A program made the translations under genes and the position numbers. From NCBI GenBank assembly GCA_963790415.1, contig CAWBOK010000001.1, positions 496,001-560,000 of the forward strand: a stretch of 64,000 nt of DNA. The letters are read 5' to 3'. The notes beneath the pieces were generated by a model. It made no database searches. It worked only from the letters and a program-made list of their open reading frames with translations, and had not been told where the DNA came from. Origin of the DNA: JAJZQZ01 sp963790415 (GTDB lineage Bacteria; Actinomycetota; Thermoleophilia; RBG-16-64-13). This document shows positions 37,384 to 45,865 of the stretch, in pieces; within the stretch, counting starts at the first letter, position 1; each line of letters opens with the position of its first letter.

Positions 37384-37950
37384 TCAGTCCTCGGCGAGGA
37401 TGGCGTAGAGCTTCTTGCGGGCGTCGTTCAGCACGTCGATCGCAGCGGTCACCTGGTCTTTCGAGCCGGCCTTGCCGATCTGGAAGACCGCGGGCATGAG
37501 GCGGCCCGCCGCCTCGCGGAGACCGCCCACGCCGGAATCGGCCTGCGCCGCCTCTTCCCACGGCGCCGCTTGGTCGGCAGTCTCGGCGACCGCGGCCGTG
37601 CCGGCATCGGTCAGGCTGAAGACCCGCTTGCCGGCGGTCTCCTCGGCGGTGACCAGACCCTCGTCGGCGAGCAACTGCAGGGCAGGATAGATCGAGCCCG
37701 CGCTGGGGTTCCACGCGCCACCGCTGCGCGACGAGAGTTCCTGGATGATCTGGTAACCGTGCATGGGCTGCTCGGCAAGCAGTCGCAGGATGGCCGAGCG
37801 AACGTCGCCACGGCGCGCGCGGCCGCCGCCGGCGAAGCCGTGCAGGTGGCCGGCGATACCGAACGGGTGCTTGAAGCCGTGGGGGCCGAATCCGCCGTGG
37901 CGGCCACGAACGCCGCTGTCGCAGGACTCGCCGTGATGATATCCGTGCAT
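37384..37950 (-). CDS. PadR family transcriptional regulator
   Basis: 188 residues from ATG 37950. A His/Gly-rich head of about 40 residues (MHGYHHGESCDSG, HPFGIAGHLHGFAGG) precedes the winged helix (VRSAILRLLAEQPMHGYQII, AGSIYPALQLLADEGLVTAE). The C-terminal helices serve dimerisation. Proteins with a His-rich head of this sort are often metal- or drug-responsive. A 20-base palindrome in its own promoter suggests autoregulation. The UbiB remnant is the only gene downstream. Confidence 0.9.
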   Translation of the reverse strand: MHGYHHGESCDSGVRGRHGGFGPHGFKHPFGIAGHLHGFAGGGRARRGDVRSAILRLLAEQPMHGYQIIQELSSRSGGAWNPSAGSIYPALQLLADEGLVTAEETAGKRVFSLTDAGTAAVAETADQAAPWEEAAQADSGVGGLREAAGRLMPAVFQIGKAGSKDQVTAAIDVLNDARKKLYAILAED

Positions 37951-37971
37951 GGCACTTCCCTTCTTTGAGTA

Positions 37972-37991
37972 GTAACGCGATATATCGTTAC
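37972..37991. promoter_or_regulatory. Palindromic operator upstream of padR
   Basis: GTAACGCGATATATCGTTAC: GTAACG and CGTTAC arms with CGATATATCG at the centre. It lies between the -10 element and the start codon, the usual place for a PadR site. Confidence 0.65.
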
Positions 37992-38001
37992 CTGTCGCGA
38001 T

Positions 38002-38029
38002 AGGATAGCACATGACGAGTCCATTGCAA
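38002..38029 (-). promoter_or_regulatory. Promoter of padR
   Basis: On the minus strand TTGCAA (38024-38029), 16 bases, then TATCCT (38002-38007), about 52 bases before the start codon. Confidence 0.5.
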
Positions 38030-38106
38030 GGGCGGGCATGACGCTGCGGTCCCACGGGAGTCTCCGACTCCAGGTGGGGCGTGGAGGCCGGGCGCTGTTG
38101 CCGGGT

Positions 38107-39084
38107 TTAGAGCCAGTCCCAGCGGCGGAAGAGCAGGTACAGGCCACCGGACACCCCGACCATCAGGGACGCAGAGACTGCCACGCCCCACGTGTTGGCG
38201 AAGCCGGGGTAGGGGACGTTCATGCCGTAATAGCCGGTGATGATGGTGGGCACGGCCAGGATGGCCGCCCAGCTGCCTACCTTCTTGACGATCAGGTTCT
38301 GGTGGTAATCCCGCAGGCTCAGATTCGTCTCGACGATGGTGCTGACCAAGTCGCGCAGCGAATCGGACGACTCAGTGACCCGCAGGATGTGGTCGTAGAC
38401 GTCGGCGAAGTAAGGGTAGAGCTCTTCGGAGACGGCCACGTGCTCGCGCCGCATCAGGCCGCTGACCGCCTCGCGGAGTGGCATCGCCAGACGGTGGAAG
38501 CGGACCATGGCCCGGCGCATGTCGAACCACTTCCGCTGTTCGGAGGGATCAAGAGGATGCTCCGCGAAGACCGCGTCGCTGACCTCCTCGTAGTAGGTGT
38601 CGAACGCCTCCACCGCGTCGAAGTATCCGTCGACCACCACGTCGAGCAGGCCGTAGAGCAAGAAGCTCACCCCGTGGGTGGCGAGGTCGGGTGAGCGGTC
38701 CCAGCGGGAAAGCATCGGATCCAGGGGGAACCCCTCGTCCTTGCGCACGGTGATGAGCCAGCGCTCGTTGATGAACGCGGCGATCTCGGTCTCGTCGAGC
38801 GCACCGGCCTCGGTGTCGACCCGCACGGCGTGACAGGTGAAGAACAGGTGCGTAGCATAGCGGTCGAGCTTCGGTCGCTGGTGCGGTCCCAGGGCATCTT
38901 CGACGGCGAGTTCGTGCAGGCCGAGCTCATCGACGAGCTCGTGGAACTGCTCGATCGAGGGCCCGCAGAAGTCCACCCACACGACGGTGTCCGACTCCTC
39001 GAGATACTCGGAGACGTCGGCCACCGGGAAGCCCTCGGCGTAGAGCACACCCTTGCGGTACACCCTGGTCGTGGCATCGCCCAT
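38107..39084 (-). CDS. corA: CorA-type magnesium/divalent cation transporter
   Basis: 325 residues. The signature YGMNVP sits in ITGYYGMNVPYPGF at the end of the first of two C-terminal helices; the second is ASLMVGVSGGLYLLF. The long acidic N-terminal domain (EDALGPHQRPKLDRY, VDFCGPSIEQFHELV) and the coiled stalk are normal for CorA. It imports Mg2+ as a pentamer, gated by cytosolic Mg2+. The frame is intact. The start ATG 39084 has a GGAGG just upstream. Confidence 0.93.
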   Translation of the reverse strand: MGDATTRVYRKGVLYAEGFPVADVSEYLEESDTVVWVDFCGPSIEQFHELVDELGLHELAVEDALGPHQRPKLDRYATHLFFTCHAVRVDTEAGALDETEIAAFINERWLITVRKDEGFPLDPMLSRWDRSPDLATHGVSFLLYGLLDVVVDGYFDAVEAFDTYYEEVSDAVFAEHPLDPSEQRKWFDMRRAMVRFHRLAMPLREAVSGLMRREHVAVSEELYPYFADVYDHILRVTESSDSLRDLVSTIVETNLSLRDYHQNLIVKKVGSWAAILAVPTIITGYYGMNVPYPGFANTWGVAVSASLMVGVSGGLYLLFRRWDWL

Positions 39085-39511
39085 GTCGTTCCTCCGGGTT
39101 CACGACCGCGACCCTCGAGGCGATCGATCGGTCGCGGCTGTTCAACAAGCGGCAGGTTCAGAATACACCGCCGCTCCCCCGCTTGCGGCTCCCTTGGTCG
39201 CAGGCTGTCCGGCCGTTCGATGGGGTTTATGGCCTCAACCCATGTGTCGCTGCCACAAACGCCGGCCCACCCCGCACCGTTGCTGGCGAGTTCGCAGCCG
39301 CAAGGCTTGGCAGGTCGCCGATCTAAAGAGGCTCCTCGCAAACGTCAAAGACGACCGGCTTCATCCCCACGAGCATGACCGTGCGCTCGCGGTGGCTCTG
39401 CTCCTCAGCGCCGGCCTCCGGACCGGCTTTACGCAGGCGCCACACAAGCTTGCCGGCGGAGATCACCTCGATCTTCTCAATTGCTCCTCGACTCATTGGC
39501 GCGCGTGGCCA
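39085..39511. other. Gap with no gene recognised
   Basis: Open frames here have no recognisable domains. It may hold debris from the rearranged locus downstream. Confidence 0.4.
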
Positions 39512-39772
39512 TCACTTCTTCCCGCGGGCTACCCCCACTTTCGCGGCCCCGCCAACGAGGTGGACAAGTGCGCCCAACAGCACGAGGTCGAGCAGCATCT
39601 GGACGCTGACGATGATGCGCGCCACATCCGTTCTGGGCGCTATGTCACCGAAGTCGACGGTGGCGAGAACGGTGACCGTGAAGTACGGGCTCAGCGGCTC
39701 CCTGAACGCCTGCTGAGAGGTGTACGAAAACGAGAGGTAGATGTTCGCGAACAACCCGACGTAGGCGGGCAT
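39512..39772 (-). pseudogene. C-terminal part of a two-helix potassium channel
   Basis: 87 codons: LFANIYLSFSYTSQQAF, the pore segment FTVTVLATVDFGDIAP (selectivity filter like T-V-G-F-G-D) and the inner helix IIVSVQMLLDLVLLGALVHL. This is an Ion_trans_2-type channel without its first helix. The upstream side is not a channel N-terminus but the DUF2252 fragment, in a shifted frame. The join suggests a deletion between two genes. Confidence 0.6.
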
Positions 39773-40080
39773 GCCGACGCTGCCGACCCCACCACCTTGC
39801 GGGCGAAGTCGATCAGCTCGTAGCGTCGAGTAGCAGCCGGAGTTCCGGGCGCAAGCCCGTCTTGTAGGCCTCGAAACCGGTGCGGACGCCTTCCAGCTCC
39901 TCCTCGTCCGTCACTCGCACCACGAGCGGCGGCCTCTCTTTGAGCACCCGCTTGCCGCCGACCAGGGTGGTGAGCTTCGGGGACGAGCCGGCGCAGGTAG
40001 GCGTGAGCGCCTCGGCGGCGATCTTGTCGACGCGCTGCTTCGAGACACCCGCGTGTGCCGGCAGCTTCGGTGCCGACACG
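39773..40080 (-). pseudogene. Middle segment of a DUF2252 protein
   Basis: Reads KLTTLVGGKRVLKERPPLVV, then LEGVRTGFEAYKTGLRPELR, and after an indel near 39815 RYELIDFARKVVGVGSVG, where VARKVVGVGSVGT is the best-known DUF2252 motif. It then runs straight into the potassium channel fragment. The C-terminal part of the same family is on the other strand at 40101. Confidence 0.6.
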
Positions 40081-40100
40081 GCCGACCTCCAGCGGCTCAT

Positions 40101-40290
40101 CACGCCCATGTCGGCTACCTGGGAAACTCGACCAAGTTCGACGACGCACTAACGGACTTCGCGGTCGCCTACGCCAACCAGACCGAGCGCGACCACACCG
40201 CGCTCAAACAGGCCAGCGGCGAAGGTCAGGTGACCGCCCAGGCCGAAATCTGGCCCGGCTCAGTTGCCGACTCACTCCTCATCAACCGGT
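40101..40290 (+). pseudogene. C-terminal segment of a DUF2252 protein, inverted relative to the middle part
   Basis: The plus-strand frame gives GYLGNSTKFDDALTDFAVAY followed by ANQTERDHTALKQA, which matches the usual DUF2252 ending (GYLG...FD.A..DFA.AYADQ.ERDH..L). It lies head to head with the middle segment, so an inversion has split the gene. Confidence 0.55.
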
Positions 40291-41420
40291 TGCAGGACCT
40301 GACGCGCCCTGTACACAGTATGGAACCGGTCGAAGAAGACGATCAGCACGGTGAGGATGCCGACGAAGGCGAGCGTCGGCGCAACTGGGATGCGGCCCTC
40401 GACGATCCCCAGGACGCGGTTGCCGATCTGGAGTGCAAGGACGATCCCCAGGTTCACGGCCGCCATCGCCGCGACTTCGACGGCCACAGACCGCCAGGAT
40501 TGGCCGCGGCGCGCCAGCCAATGGCTCACAAAGGCATTGATGATCACGAAGATGGTGACAAAGACGGCGAGACCAAGATTGCCCACCTCGAGCCCCCTCA
40601 TGATTCGAGCGAAGATGATGCTGACCATCGCCAGCAGGACGATCTTCTCACCCAGGGCGCGGTCGAAGAGCTGCTCCGTCGCCCGGACCGTGCGGTAGAA
40701 TTCGGGGTCTTGCAGCCCTGACGGGAGTGGATCCGCCTTCACATGCATGTGGTGATCCGCGGGCGGAGCCTTGCGCGTCACGGTCCACCACACGACCAGG
40801 ACAAGCGCGGCGACGACGATCGCGGCGATCACCACCACCGCCGGATTGGTCTTGACCGCCTCCGCCCAGGACGCGTCCTTGCTCACGCCGAAAAGGCTCT
40901 CCCTGATGAAGTCGGTCATGTCCAGTTTAGCGATGTGGATCCACCACTCCTGGGGCAGCTTGATGAAGATCCAGATTAGGGCGGTGGCGAGGATGACCGT
41001 CCACTTGCCCATCCGCGCCGGCTTCCAGCGTAGGCGTACCGCCTCGTAGAAGTCGAAGAAGTACTCAAAGGTGTTCGTGAAGACGAAGAGCAGCCAGCGG
41101 AGGCCGGTGAGCTCGAAGAGCATGTTCCCGAAGAGCCGGTAGTAGTACAGGAAGCGGCTCATCCCGAACGCCCGCTTGTTGGTCCAGTTGCGCATGGTCG
41201 CCGTATACATGATCGAGAGGTAGTAGATGTCGAGCGCCTTGTCGTACTGCTGATAGCCGTCCAGAGGGATCTTGGGAAACTGCTGGAAGATCGATTGATC
41301 GATCGAATCGAGGAGCATGCAGGCGAGAGACCCGGGCAACGGGTAGAAGGGGATCGTGAACGGGAGCAGGAAGCGCCCTCCGACCACCAAGACGACCACA
41401 GCGTATTCGGCCGGTCCCAT
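40272..41420 (-). CDS. Large integral membrane protein of unknown function
   Basis: 382 residues. About eight hydrophobic helices: the first pair near the N-terminus (AEYAVVVLVVGGRFLLPFTI), a middle pair (WTVILATALIWIFIKLP; AVVVIAAIVVAALVLVVWW) and four near the end (IVLLAMVSIIFARIM, LAVFVTIFVIINAFV, VAAMAAVNLGIVLAL, LAFVGILTVLIVFF). A His-rich loop ADHHMHVK lies between. No family recognised. The frame is intact although its neighbours are scrambled. The 3' end overlaps the inverted DUF2252 piece. Confidence 0.65.
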   Translation of the reverse strand: MGPAEYAVVVLVVGGRFLLPFTIPFYPLPGSLACMLLDSIDQSIFQQFPKIPLDGYQQYDKALDIYYLSIMYTATMRNWTNKRAFGMSRFLYYYRLFGNMLFELTGLRWLLFVFTNTFEYFFDFYEAVRLRWKPARMGKWTVILATALIWIFIKLPQEWWIHIAKLDMTDFIRESLFGVSKDASWAEAVKTNPAVVVIAAIVVAALVLVVWWTVTRKAPPADHHMHVKADPLPSGLQDPEFYRTVRATEQLFDRALGEKIVLLAMVSIIFARIMRGLEVGNLGLAVFVTIFVIINAFVSHWLARRGQSWRSVAVEVAAMAAVNLGIVLALQIGNRVLGIVEGRIPVAPTLAFVGILTVLIVFFDRFHTVYRARQVLQPVDEE

Positions 41421-41845
41421 GCGGCGCCACCTCGCGTGCGGTCGTAGGGGTTACGTCACCGCATTGTAGAACAGGCGACGTATCCACGCCAGCAGTCGAT
41501 CTCGTGTCGCCGACGAGTCGCTGCCACTATCCCGATTTCGCGATCGAGCCATTCTGCCGGATCTTGCCGATCGCCCCTTCCCCCACCCAAGTGCTCCGTT
41601 TCAGACTAAGAGGCTGTTGAAAATCGAAGCCTTGGCCACCAGAACGCAATGGCCGGCGCGATACGGCGTCCTCGGTCGCGAACGTAGCGCTGCTACGAGC
41701 GCTTCTTGCGTCCTGGTCTCACGCTTGCCCCATCGCGCCCTGGAGGCGAAGCGTCACTTCTCAACAGCCGGCTAGAGCAAGCGAGCAGAATCGAACTGCC
41801 GTGAGTGCCTGACCCGACTCGTTCCGGCGGATCCAGCGCGGGAGG
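41421..41845. other. Intergenic region containing repeat copy C
   Basis: Apart from the repeat (41611-41769) I see no gene. Confidence 0.5.
41611..41769. repeat. Dispersed ~160 bp repeat, copy C (full length)
   Basis: AGGCTGTTGAAAATCGAAGC to CACTTCTCAACAGCCG; same orientation as copy B and about 90% alike by eye, with GTAGCGCTGCTACGAGCGCT at the centre. Confidence 0.9.
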
Positions 41846-42295
41846 TCAGCGGGCCACGAGCACCGGCATCGTAGCGTCGCGCAACACGTGCTTGCTGGTC
41901 GACCGGGAGAGCCACGCCGCGATCGGGTTCCGTTTGCGGGCACCGATCACGATAAGGTCGGCGTGCCGGCACTCGGCTGCCGCGATGATGGCGTCGGCCG
42001 CCGGTCCCTGGGCGACGTCCACCTCGCTCGGCACACCCAGGCGGGAGAGCTCCTCCACCATCGACTCGGCCTGCTCGCGGGCGCGATTCACCCGCCGCCC
42101 GACCACGTCGGGGTTGGTCTGGAAGGGCGTGCCCGGGGAAAACGCCGTCAGCACGACCACGCGGGCGTCGCGACGGGTCGCTACCTCGGCCGCGATCTGG
42201 GCGGCCTTCTCGGCCTCTTCCGAGCCGTCGTATCCCAGCAGGATCGTCTTGATATCCCACTCCTGAATCTCGGTCATCTGTTCCATCTGGTCCAT
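41846..42295 (-). CDS. Universal stress protein (UspA family)
   Basis: 149 residues from ATG 42295. The start TILLGYDGSEEAEKAAQIAA and end STSKHVLRDATMPVLVAR are typical. The nucleotide-binding stretch is IGARKRNPIAAWLSRSTSK, in which the G-X9-G-S form is altered (no second Gly), so ATP binding may be lost. A broken repeat copy lies directly upstream and may carry its promoter. Confidence 0.88.
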   Translation of the reverse strand: MDQMEQMTEIQEWDIKTILLGYDGSEEAEKAAQIAAEVATRRDARVVVLTAFSPGTPFQTNPDVVGRRVNRAREQAESMVEELSRLGVPSEVDVAQGPAADAIIAAAECRHADLIVIGARKRNPIAAWLSRSTSKHVLRDATMPVLVAR

Positions 42296-42312
42296 CTCAG
42301 TCACCTTTCCTA

Positions 42313-42436
42313 GGAGGCTGTTGAAAACCGAAGCTTGCCAGATGGGCGGCGCGATACGGCGTCCTCGGTGCACGTAGCGCTGCTACGAGCTATCCTTGCG
42401 TCCTTGTCTCACGCGTGCCCGGTGACGTTACAGCCT
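42313..42436. repeat. Degenerate copy D of the dispersed repeat
   Basis: AGGAGGCTGTTGAAAACCGAA is well kept; the interior has deletions, and the far end is reduced to ACGTTACAGCCTG. It overlaps the last codons of the tetR gene. Confidence 0.75.
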
Positions 42437-43057
42437 GCTGGTGTCTGCCGGCCTAGGCAATAACCGAGCAACGAGGGCGTCGAACATCCCGCCGTCCACC
42501 GGAGCGCCCGTAACCAGCCGCCGGTAGTACAGCGGCGCCAGCAGCAGGTCGATCTCCATCTCGAGGCCGGGGGGGTTATCCATGCCTTGCTCCTGCAGGA
42601 CACGACGCAGCAGCGCCTCGACGGTCGTGCGCCGGCTGCCCGCGAACTCCTGGAACGCGGTGGCCACCTCGGGATTGCGGTAGGCCTCGCCGACCATGCC
42701 GGCGACGACACTCCCGAAGGTCGTCGTGCTGCCGAACTCGTCCACCCGGGTGAGGTAGACGGCCAGGTCTTGGCGGGGGTCGTCAGTATCGGGCACCGGC
42801 ACTGCTTCCATGGCCGAGCGCAGGATACCGTCCCGGACCAGCGCCAGCTTCGACGGCCACCGCCGGTACAGCGTATCCTTGCCCACGCCCGCCCGGCGGG
42901 CGACCTGTTCCATGCTCATGCGGCAGTAGCCCACTTCGGCCAGGAGCTGCCGGCCGGCGTCGAGGATGGCTTCGTCGGCCCGCGGGCTCCGGGGACGGCC
43001 TCCTCGCCGGACGCGCTCTTCGCGTGCTGCGATCGCGACGTTGCTCTCTCTTTGCAT
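42428..43057 (-). CDS. TetR family transcriptional regulator
   Basis: 209 residues from ATG 43057, after AGGAGG. The DNA-binding domain is ADEAILDAGRQLLAEVGYCR and SMEQVARRAGVGKDTLYRRW with the usual TetR helix-turn-helix. The C-terminal region resembles TetR_C_16-like ligand domains (LLAPLYYRRLVTGAPVD). The ligand is unknown. A promoter with an overlapping inverted repeat upstream suggests autorepression. Its last codons run into repeat copy D, so the original C-terminus may have been altered. Confidence 0.92.
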   Translation of the reverse strand: MQRESNVAIAAREERVRRGGRPRSPRADEAILDAGRQLLAEVGYCRMSMEQVARRAGVGKDTLYRRWPSKLALVRDGILRSAMEAVPVPDTDDPRQDLAVYLTRVDEFGSTTTFGSVVAGMVGEAYRNPEVATAFQEFAGSRRTTVEALLRRVLQEQGMDNPPGLEMEIDLLLAPLYYRRLVTGAPVDGGMFDALVARLLPRPADTSRL

Positions 43058-43076
43058 CGTTCGCCTCCTGAACTTC

Positions 43077-43105
43077 ATTATATACCAAACGGGACTGTAT
43101 GGTAA
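43077..43105 (-). promoter_or_regulatory. tetR promoter with overlapping inverted repeat
   Basis: On the minus strand TTACCA (43100-43105), 17 bases, TATAAT (43077-43082). The arms TACCA and TGGTA (12-base gap) overlap the spacer, a likely TetR operator. Confidence 0.7.
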
Positions 43106-43254
43106 CTGACTACCCAATGCCTTCGGCCTCGACGGCACGAAGCCGGACTTTCCGGCGGGGCCTGTGATCGACGGCCGAGCGGGGATAGGCGCAGGCCCTC
43201 AGGGAACCTCTTTGGCCCGATTATCGGTGACAAACCGGTGACAAGGGAGGTCTC

Positions 43255-43386
43255 ATGGGCGATATCGCGTTCATCCAGGCGGCAGTATTGGGCATGGTGG
43301 TAGTACTGGCGGTGGTCACGGTGGACGAGGTGTCGATCCGCCGGCGGAAGCGGCGCAATCCGGAACGGTGTTGCACCGGGAGATGA
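43255..43386 (+). CDS. Very small membrane protein
   Basis: 43 residues, too short for most gene callers. ATG 43255 follows AAGGGAGG at good spacing. One helix (AAVLGMVVVLAVVTV) is followed by a basic tail (IRRRKRRNPERCC). Function unknown. It is 17 bases upstream of the next gene and probably cotranscribed. Confidence 0.5.
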   Translation: MGDIAFIQAAVLGMVVVLAVVTVDEVSIRRRKRRNPERCCTGR

Positions 43387-43403
43387 CGACGAGGGAGACC
43401 ATC

Positions 43404-43757
43404 ATGCACAAGTGGACGACCATACCGCTCATCGATGCCGACGGCGATGCCATCCCCGAGGGCCACGACCCCACCAGGGTGAAGGCGCTCGCGGAGTACA
43501 TCTCCACCGGCAGCATGACGACCGTGTTCTTCGCCCAGCCCGAGCCCGGTCAAGAGGATCTAGAGCAGCGGCAGTGGGGTCCGGCGGTCGATGGTATCGA
43601 CTGGTCTCACTGGCCGACCTGCGACTGGTGCTCATCTCCGGCGGCGTGGCGTGAGGTGTGGCAAACGGACCTCACGCCGGGTTCGGCGTTCTTGTATGCC
43701 TGCACAGAGCACCGTACCGAGAACATGCACCTGTTCGGCAGCGCCAGGCACGCCTGA
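43404..43757 (+). CDS. Hypothetical protein with a CxxC pair
   Basis: 117 residues from ATG 43404, after GAGGGAG. It begins HKWTTIPLIDADGDAIPEGH, has HWPTCDWCSSPAAWREVWQT near residue 75, and ends with CTEHRTENMHLFGS. The cysteines and histidines could bind zinc. No family recognised. It follows the small membrane protein. Confidence 0.6.
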   Translation: MHKWTTIPLIDADGDAIPEGHDPTRVKALAEYISTGSMTTVFFAQPEPGQEDLEQRQWGPAVDGIDWSHWPTCDWCSSPAAWREVWQTDLTPGSAFLYACTEHRTENMHLFGSARHA

Positions 43758-43759
43758 GG

Positions 43760-43948
43760 GCGTTGGCTCCACTGCTCGGAAGCCGCAGCCGGGTATCGGA
43801 AGTGCGGAGTGGAAAGAGGCATCTGACTCTCACCATGATCCGGTCTCTTCACCATGAGCTTGGCATTCCGCTTGCCTCCCTCGTCGCCAGTCCGACTGCA
43901 GCAGGCGTCGCTTCGCCGGCACGCGCGCGCGGGATCTCAGTCCGATAG
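43760..43948 (+). pseudogene. Remnant of a HigA-type antitoxin
   Basis: Without a start codon, this frame reads LAPLLGSRSRVSEVRSGKRH and LTMIRSLHHELGIPLASLVA, the second half of an XRE/HigA helix-turn-helix (usually SRVSEVLSGKR.LT..MIR.LH..LGIP...L). The first half and the toxin are missing. Confidence 0.6.
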
Positions 43949-44121
43949 CGGGAACTGAACAGGAGCGATCACGCCGGCAACATACAACGAAATGCAGGCT
44001 CAGACACCCATCACACTAGCTAGCGGAACGTGAGCCCGGGAACTGGTGAGAGAGAAGACCATCAAGCCTCGTACTCTGCCCCGGAATGGCGCCCTGTTGA
44101 TTCGGGAGAGAATGGAGCAAG

Positions 44122-44513
44122 TTGCCGTTGACCGTACAGATCATAGACCAAGGCGACAGGCCAGAATGGGCTGTAGTCCCCTATGAAGACTACCTGCAAC
44201 TCGTTGAAGATTCGGAACTGTTGCGGGATATTCAAGATTATGACAGCGCGAAAGCGGCTTTGGAACGGGGCGATGATGAACTGATTCCTAGTGAAGTCGT
44301 TTATGCCATTCTCGATGGTGAAAACCCAATACGAGTATGGCGCGAATATCGCCAGATGTCTCAGCGAGTAACCGCTGAGCGAGCGGGCTAGCGTGTATCG
44401 CCTATTTGTCTCAGTTGGAGACCAACAGTCCCAAGGGCTCACTCGACGTCTTGTCGGCTATCGCGAAGGTTCTGCAGGCGTCTCTCGAAAACATAGTGCC
44501 TTCGCAGCCCTAA
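44122..44513 (+). pseudogene. XRE-type antitoxin with a stop or frameshift in its helix-turn-helix
   Basis: A TTG at 44122 after GGAG opens a frame with QIIDQGDRPEWAVVPYEDYL and GENPIRVWREYRQMSQRVTA, ending at TAG 44389. One base later the family continues as AYLSQLETNSPKGSLDVLSA and IAKVLQASLENIVP, ending at TAA 44511. This is the antitoxin type that joins a PHD-like N-terminus to a C-terminal XRE domain. Base composition is clearly lower in GC than the neighbourhood, a sign of transfer. No toxin gene is visible. The truncated 89-residue form might still fold. Confidence 0.6.
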
Positions 44514-44594
44514 GAACAGGCTGACGCTGCGTGCGCCGGACAAGTCCGGGGATTCTCCCTCGGTTCGTCTGAAAGTTCGGCGTGGTAGACGCGC

Positions 44595-44631
44595 AATACG
44601 AGTATTCCGCGAATATCGCCAGATATCTCAG
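44595..44631 (+). repeat. Second degenerate copy of the antitoxin helix-turn-helix segment
   Basis: CAATACGAGTAT-CGCGAATATCGCCAGAT-TCTCAG recurs here after 44327-44369, so the antitoxin gene or part of it was once duplicated. Confidence 0.6.
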
Positions 44632-44720
44632 CCGCACGAGAGAGAAGTGGCCAATCCCACGAGACTCGCGTCGTCCCTGATCGGCCCAAATACAAAAAGC
44701 CCCCTTTTCCAGGAGCTTCA

Positions 44721-44746
44721 GGTGGCGGGGACCCGGAGTCGAACAG
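44721..44746 (-). repeat. 3'-end fragment of a tRNA
   Basis: On the minus strand GTTCGACTCCGGGTCCCCGC plus CACC is a T-arm and acceptor end. The sequence and its pyrimidine-rich downstream flank resemble the 3' end of the tRNA-Phe at 45866, with a few differences. It could be an old attachment-site copy or debris of another tRNA. Confidence 0.5.
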
Positions 44747-44853
44747 ATGATCGACATGACACGCGTCAGGAAACGCCTGCTCAGGGCTGGTTGGCGTCTA
44801 CTCTAGGCATCCCAATCCAGCCCTGGGGACCCCGATGCGAGGTGCTATGCGCA

Positions 44854-44950
44854 TCACTTGCCTAATGGCGACCAGACGGTCGTCCCCGTCTTGTCGATGA
44901 AGCCGTACTGCAGGGGGCCGGTGCCGTCCGGAACCCACAGCCCGTTGCGC
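44854..44950 (-). pseudogene. Fragment of a WG-repeat protein
   Basis: Reads YGFIDKTGTTVWSPLGK before a stop, the typical WG-repeat unit (W/YGFID..G..V). Only one unit is left, and no start is visible. Confidence 0.35.
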
Positions 44951-44961
44951 TATCGCTGCTC

Positions 44962-45444
44962 TCAGGGTTTGTAGGTCTCGACCGGCAACCCGGCGCGCAG
45001 CCACGCCTGAATGCCTCCGTCCACGTTGTAGACCTCGGCATATCCCAGTCGCAGCAGGGTATCGGCGGCGACTCGACTGCGGTTCCCACTGTTGCAGATC
45101 ACGTAGACCGGCTTGTCTGCCGCCAACTCAGCAGGGGCACGAGACTCGACCTGCGCCAAGGGGATCAAGACCGACCCCGGGCCGACACCCGTCGTGGCCC
45201 ACTCCTCCGGCTCCCGCACGTCCACCAACTGGGCCCCTTCACCCGCATTCAGCCGCTCGTATGTCGTCTGGACGTCGACTGTTGTGTACGTTGCCGACTC
45301 CGCGCCGGTCGGCGCCGACACTGCCGAGCCGTCGGTGATGGGCGTGGCAGACTGCGAGGTCTCCTTGTCGGATGAACCGCACCCCGTCGGCCCCAACAGG
45401 AGTGCGCACAGCAGTACACCGAACAGATACTTTCTCGATCTCAT
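44962..45444 (-). CDS. Rhodanese-domain lipoprotein
   Basis: 160 residues from 45444. The signal peptide MRSRKYLFGVLLCALLLGPTG-C has a lipobox ending in Cys, so the protein is exported and lipidated. The rhodanese domain follows (QLVDVREPEEWATTGVGPGS) with the active-site loop VICNSGNRSR, where Cys accepts the sulfane sulfur. The C-terminus is YNVDGGIQAWLRAGLPVE. It probably handles sulfur transfer or detoxification outside the membrane. The frame is intact. Confidence 0.9.
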   Translation of the reverse strand: MRSRKYLFGVLLCALLLGPTGCGSSDKETSQSATPITDGSAVSAPTGAESATYTTVDVQTTYERLNAGEGAQLVDVREPEEWATTGVGPGSVLIPLAQVESRAPAELAADKPVYVICNSGNRSRVAADTLLRLGYAEVYNVDGGIQAWLRAGLPVETYKP

Positions 45445-45535
45445 AGTTGACCCCTATCCCTTCTGCACACTGTCGCAGAGTCGACTTGCCGCCTGACCGC
45501 CCCCCGCCTCGAACTCAGCCACCAACGCGACCAAC

Positions 45536-45700
45536 TCATCCACCCGATCTGTCGGGCTGGGTGGCCCGCCGACCCAGCAGCGTTCGGGGCGCACTCCAGA
45601 TCGCCCGCATCCGGTTGTTGCGCGGATTGTGCTCCTCCTCGAACGCCTGCAACAGTTCGACGTGCGCCCGGTGGGATGCCTCGATAGACTCTGTCATGTG
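45536..45700 (-). CDS. Possible short helical protein, uncertain
   Basis: A frame from ATG 45700 gives about 54 residues (MTESIEASHRAHVELLQAFE). It is amphipathic and Arg-rich, with no family and no clear ribosome binding site. It may be a fragment or chance frame. Confidence 0.25.
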   Translation of the reverse strand, partial: HMTESIEASHRAHVELLQAFEEEHNPRNNRMRAIWSAPRTLLGRRATQPDRSGG

Positions 45701-45865
45701 CGCCAAGAGCGCGTCAACACGACGCGTCTCCTTCTGGATTGGGTGTAGGGCTGACGGAACACGGTAGACCCTCTGCGAGGCTGTTTGGCGCTTACATACT
45801 GCTTGCACGCCAAGAAGTACCGCCTGCAAGAAGAAACGTAAAAGGCCCTGCTTCCCGGGGCTTGT

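Noticed and set aside
39053..39823. 256-codon plus-strand frame
   Set aside because: Covers the CorA promoter and is antisense to the channel fragment; no domain seen.
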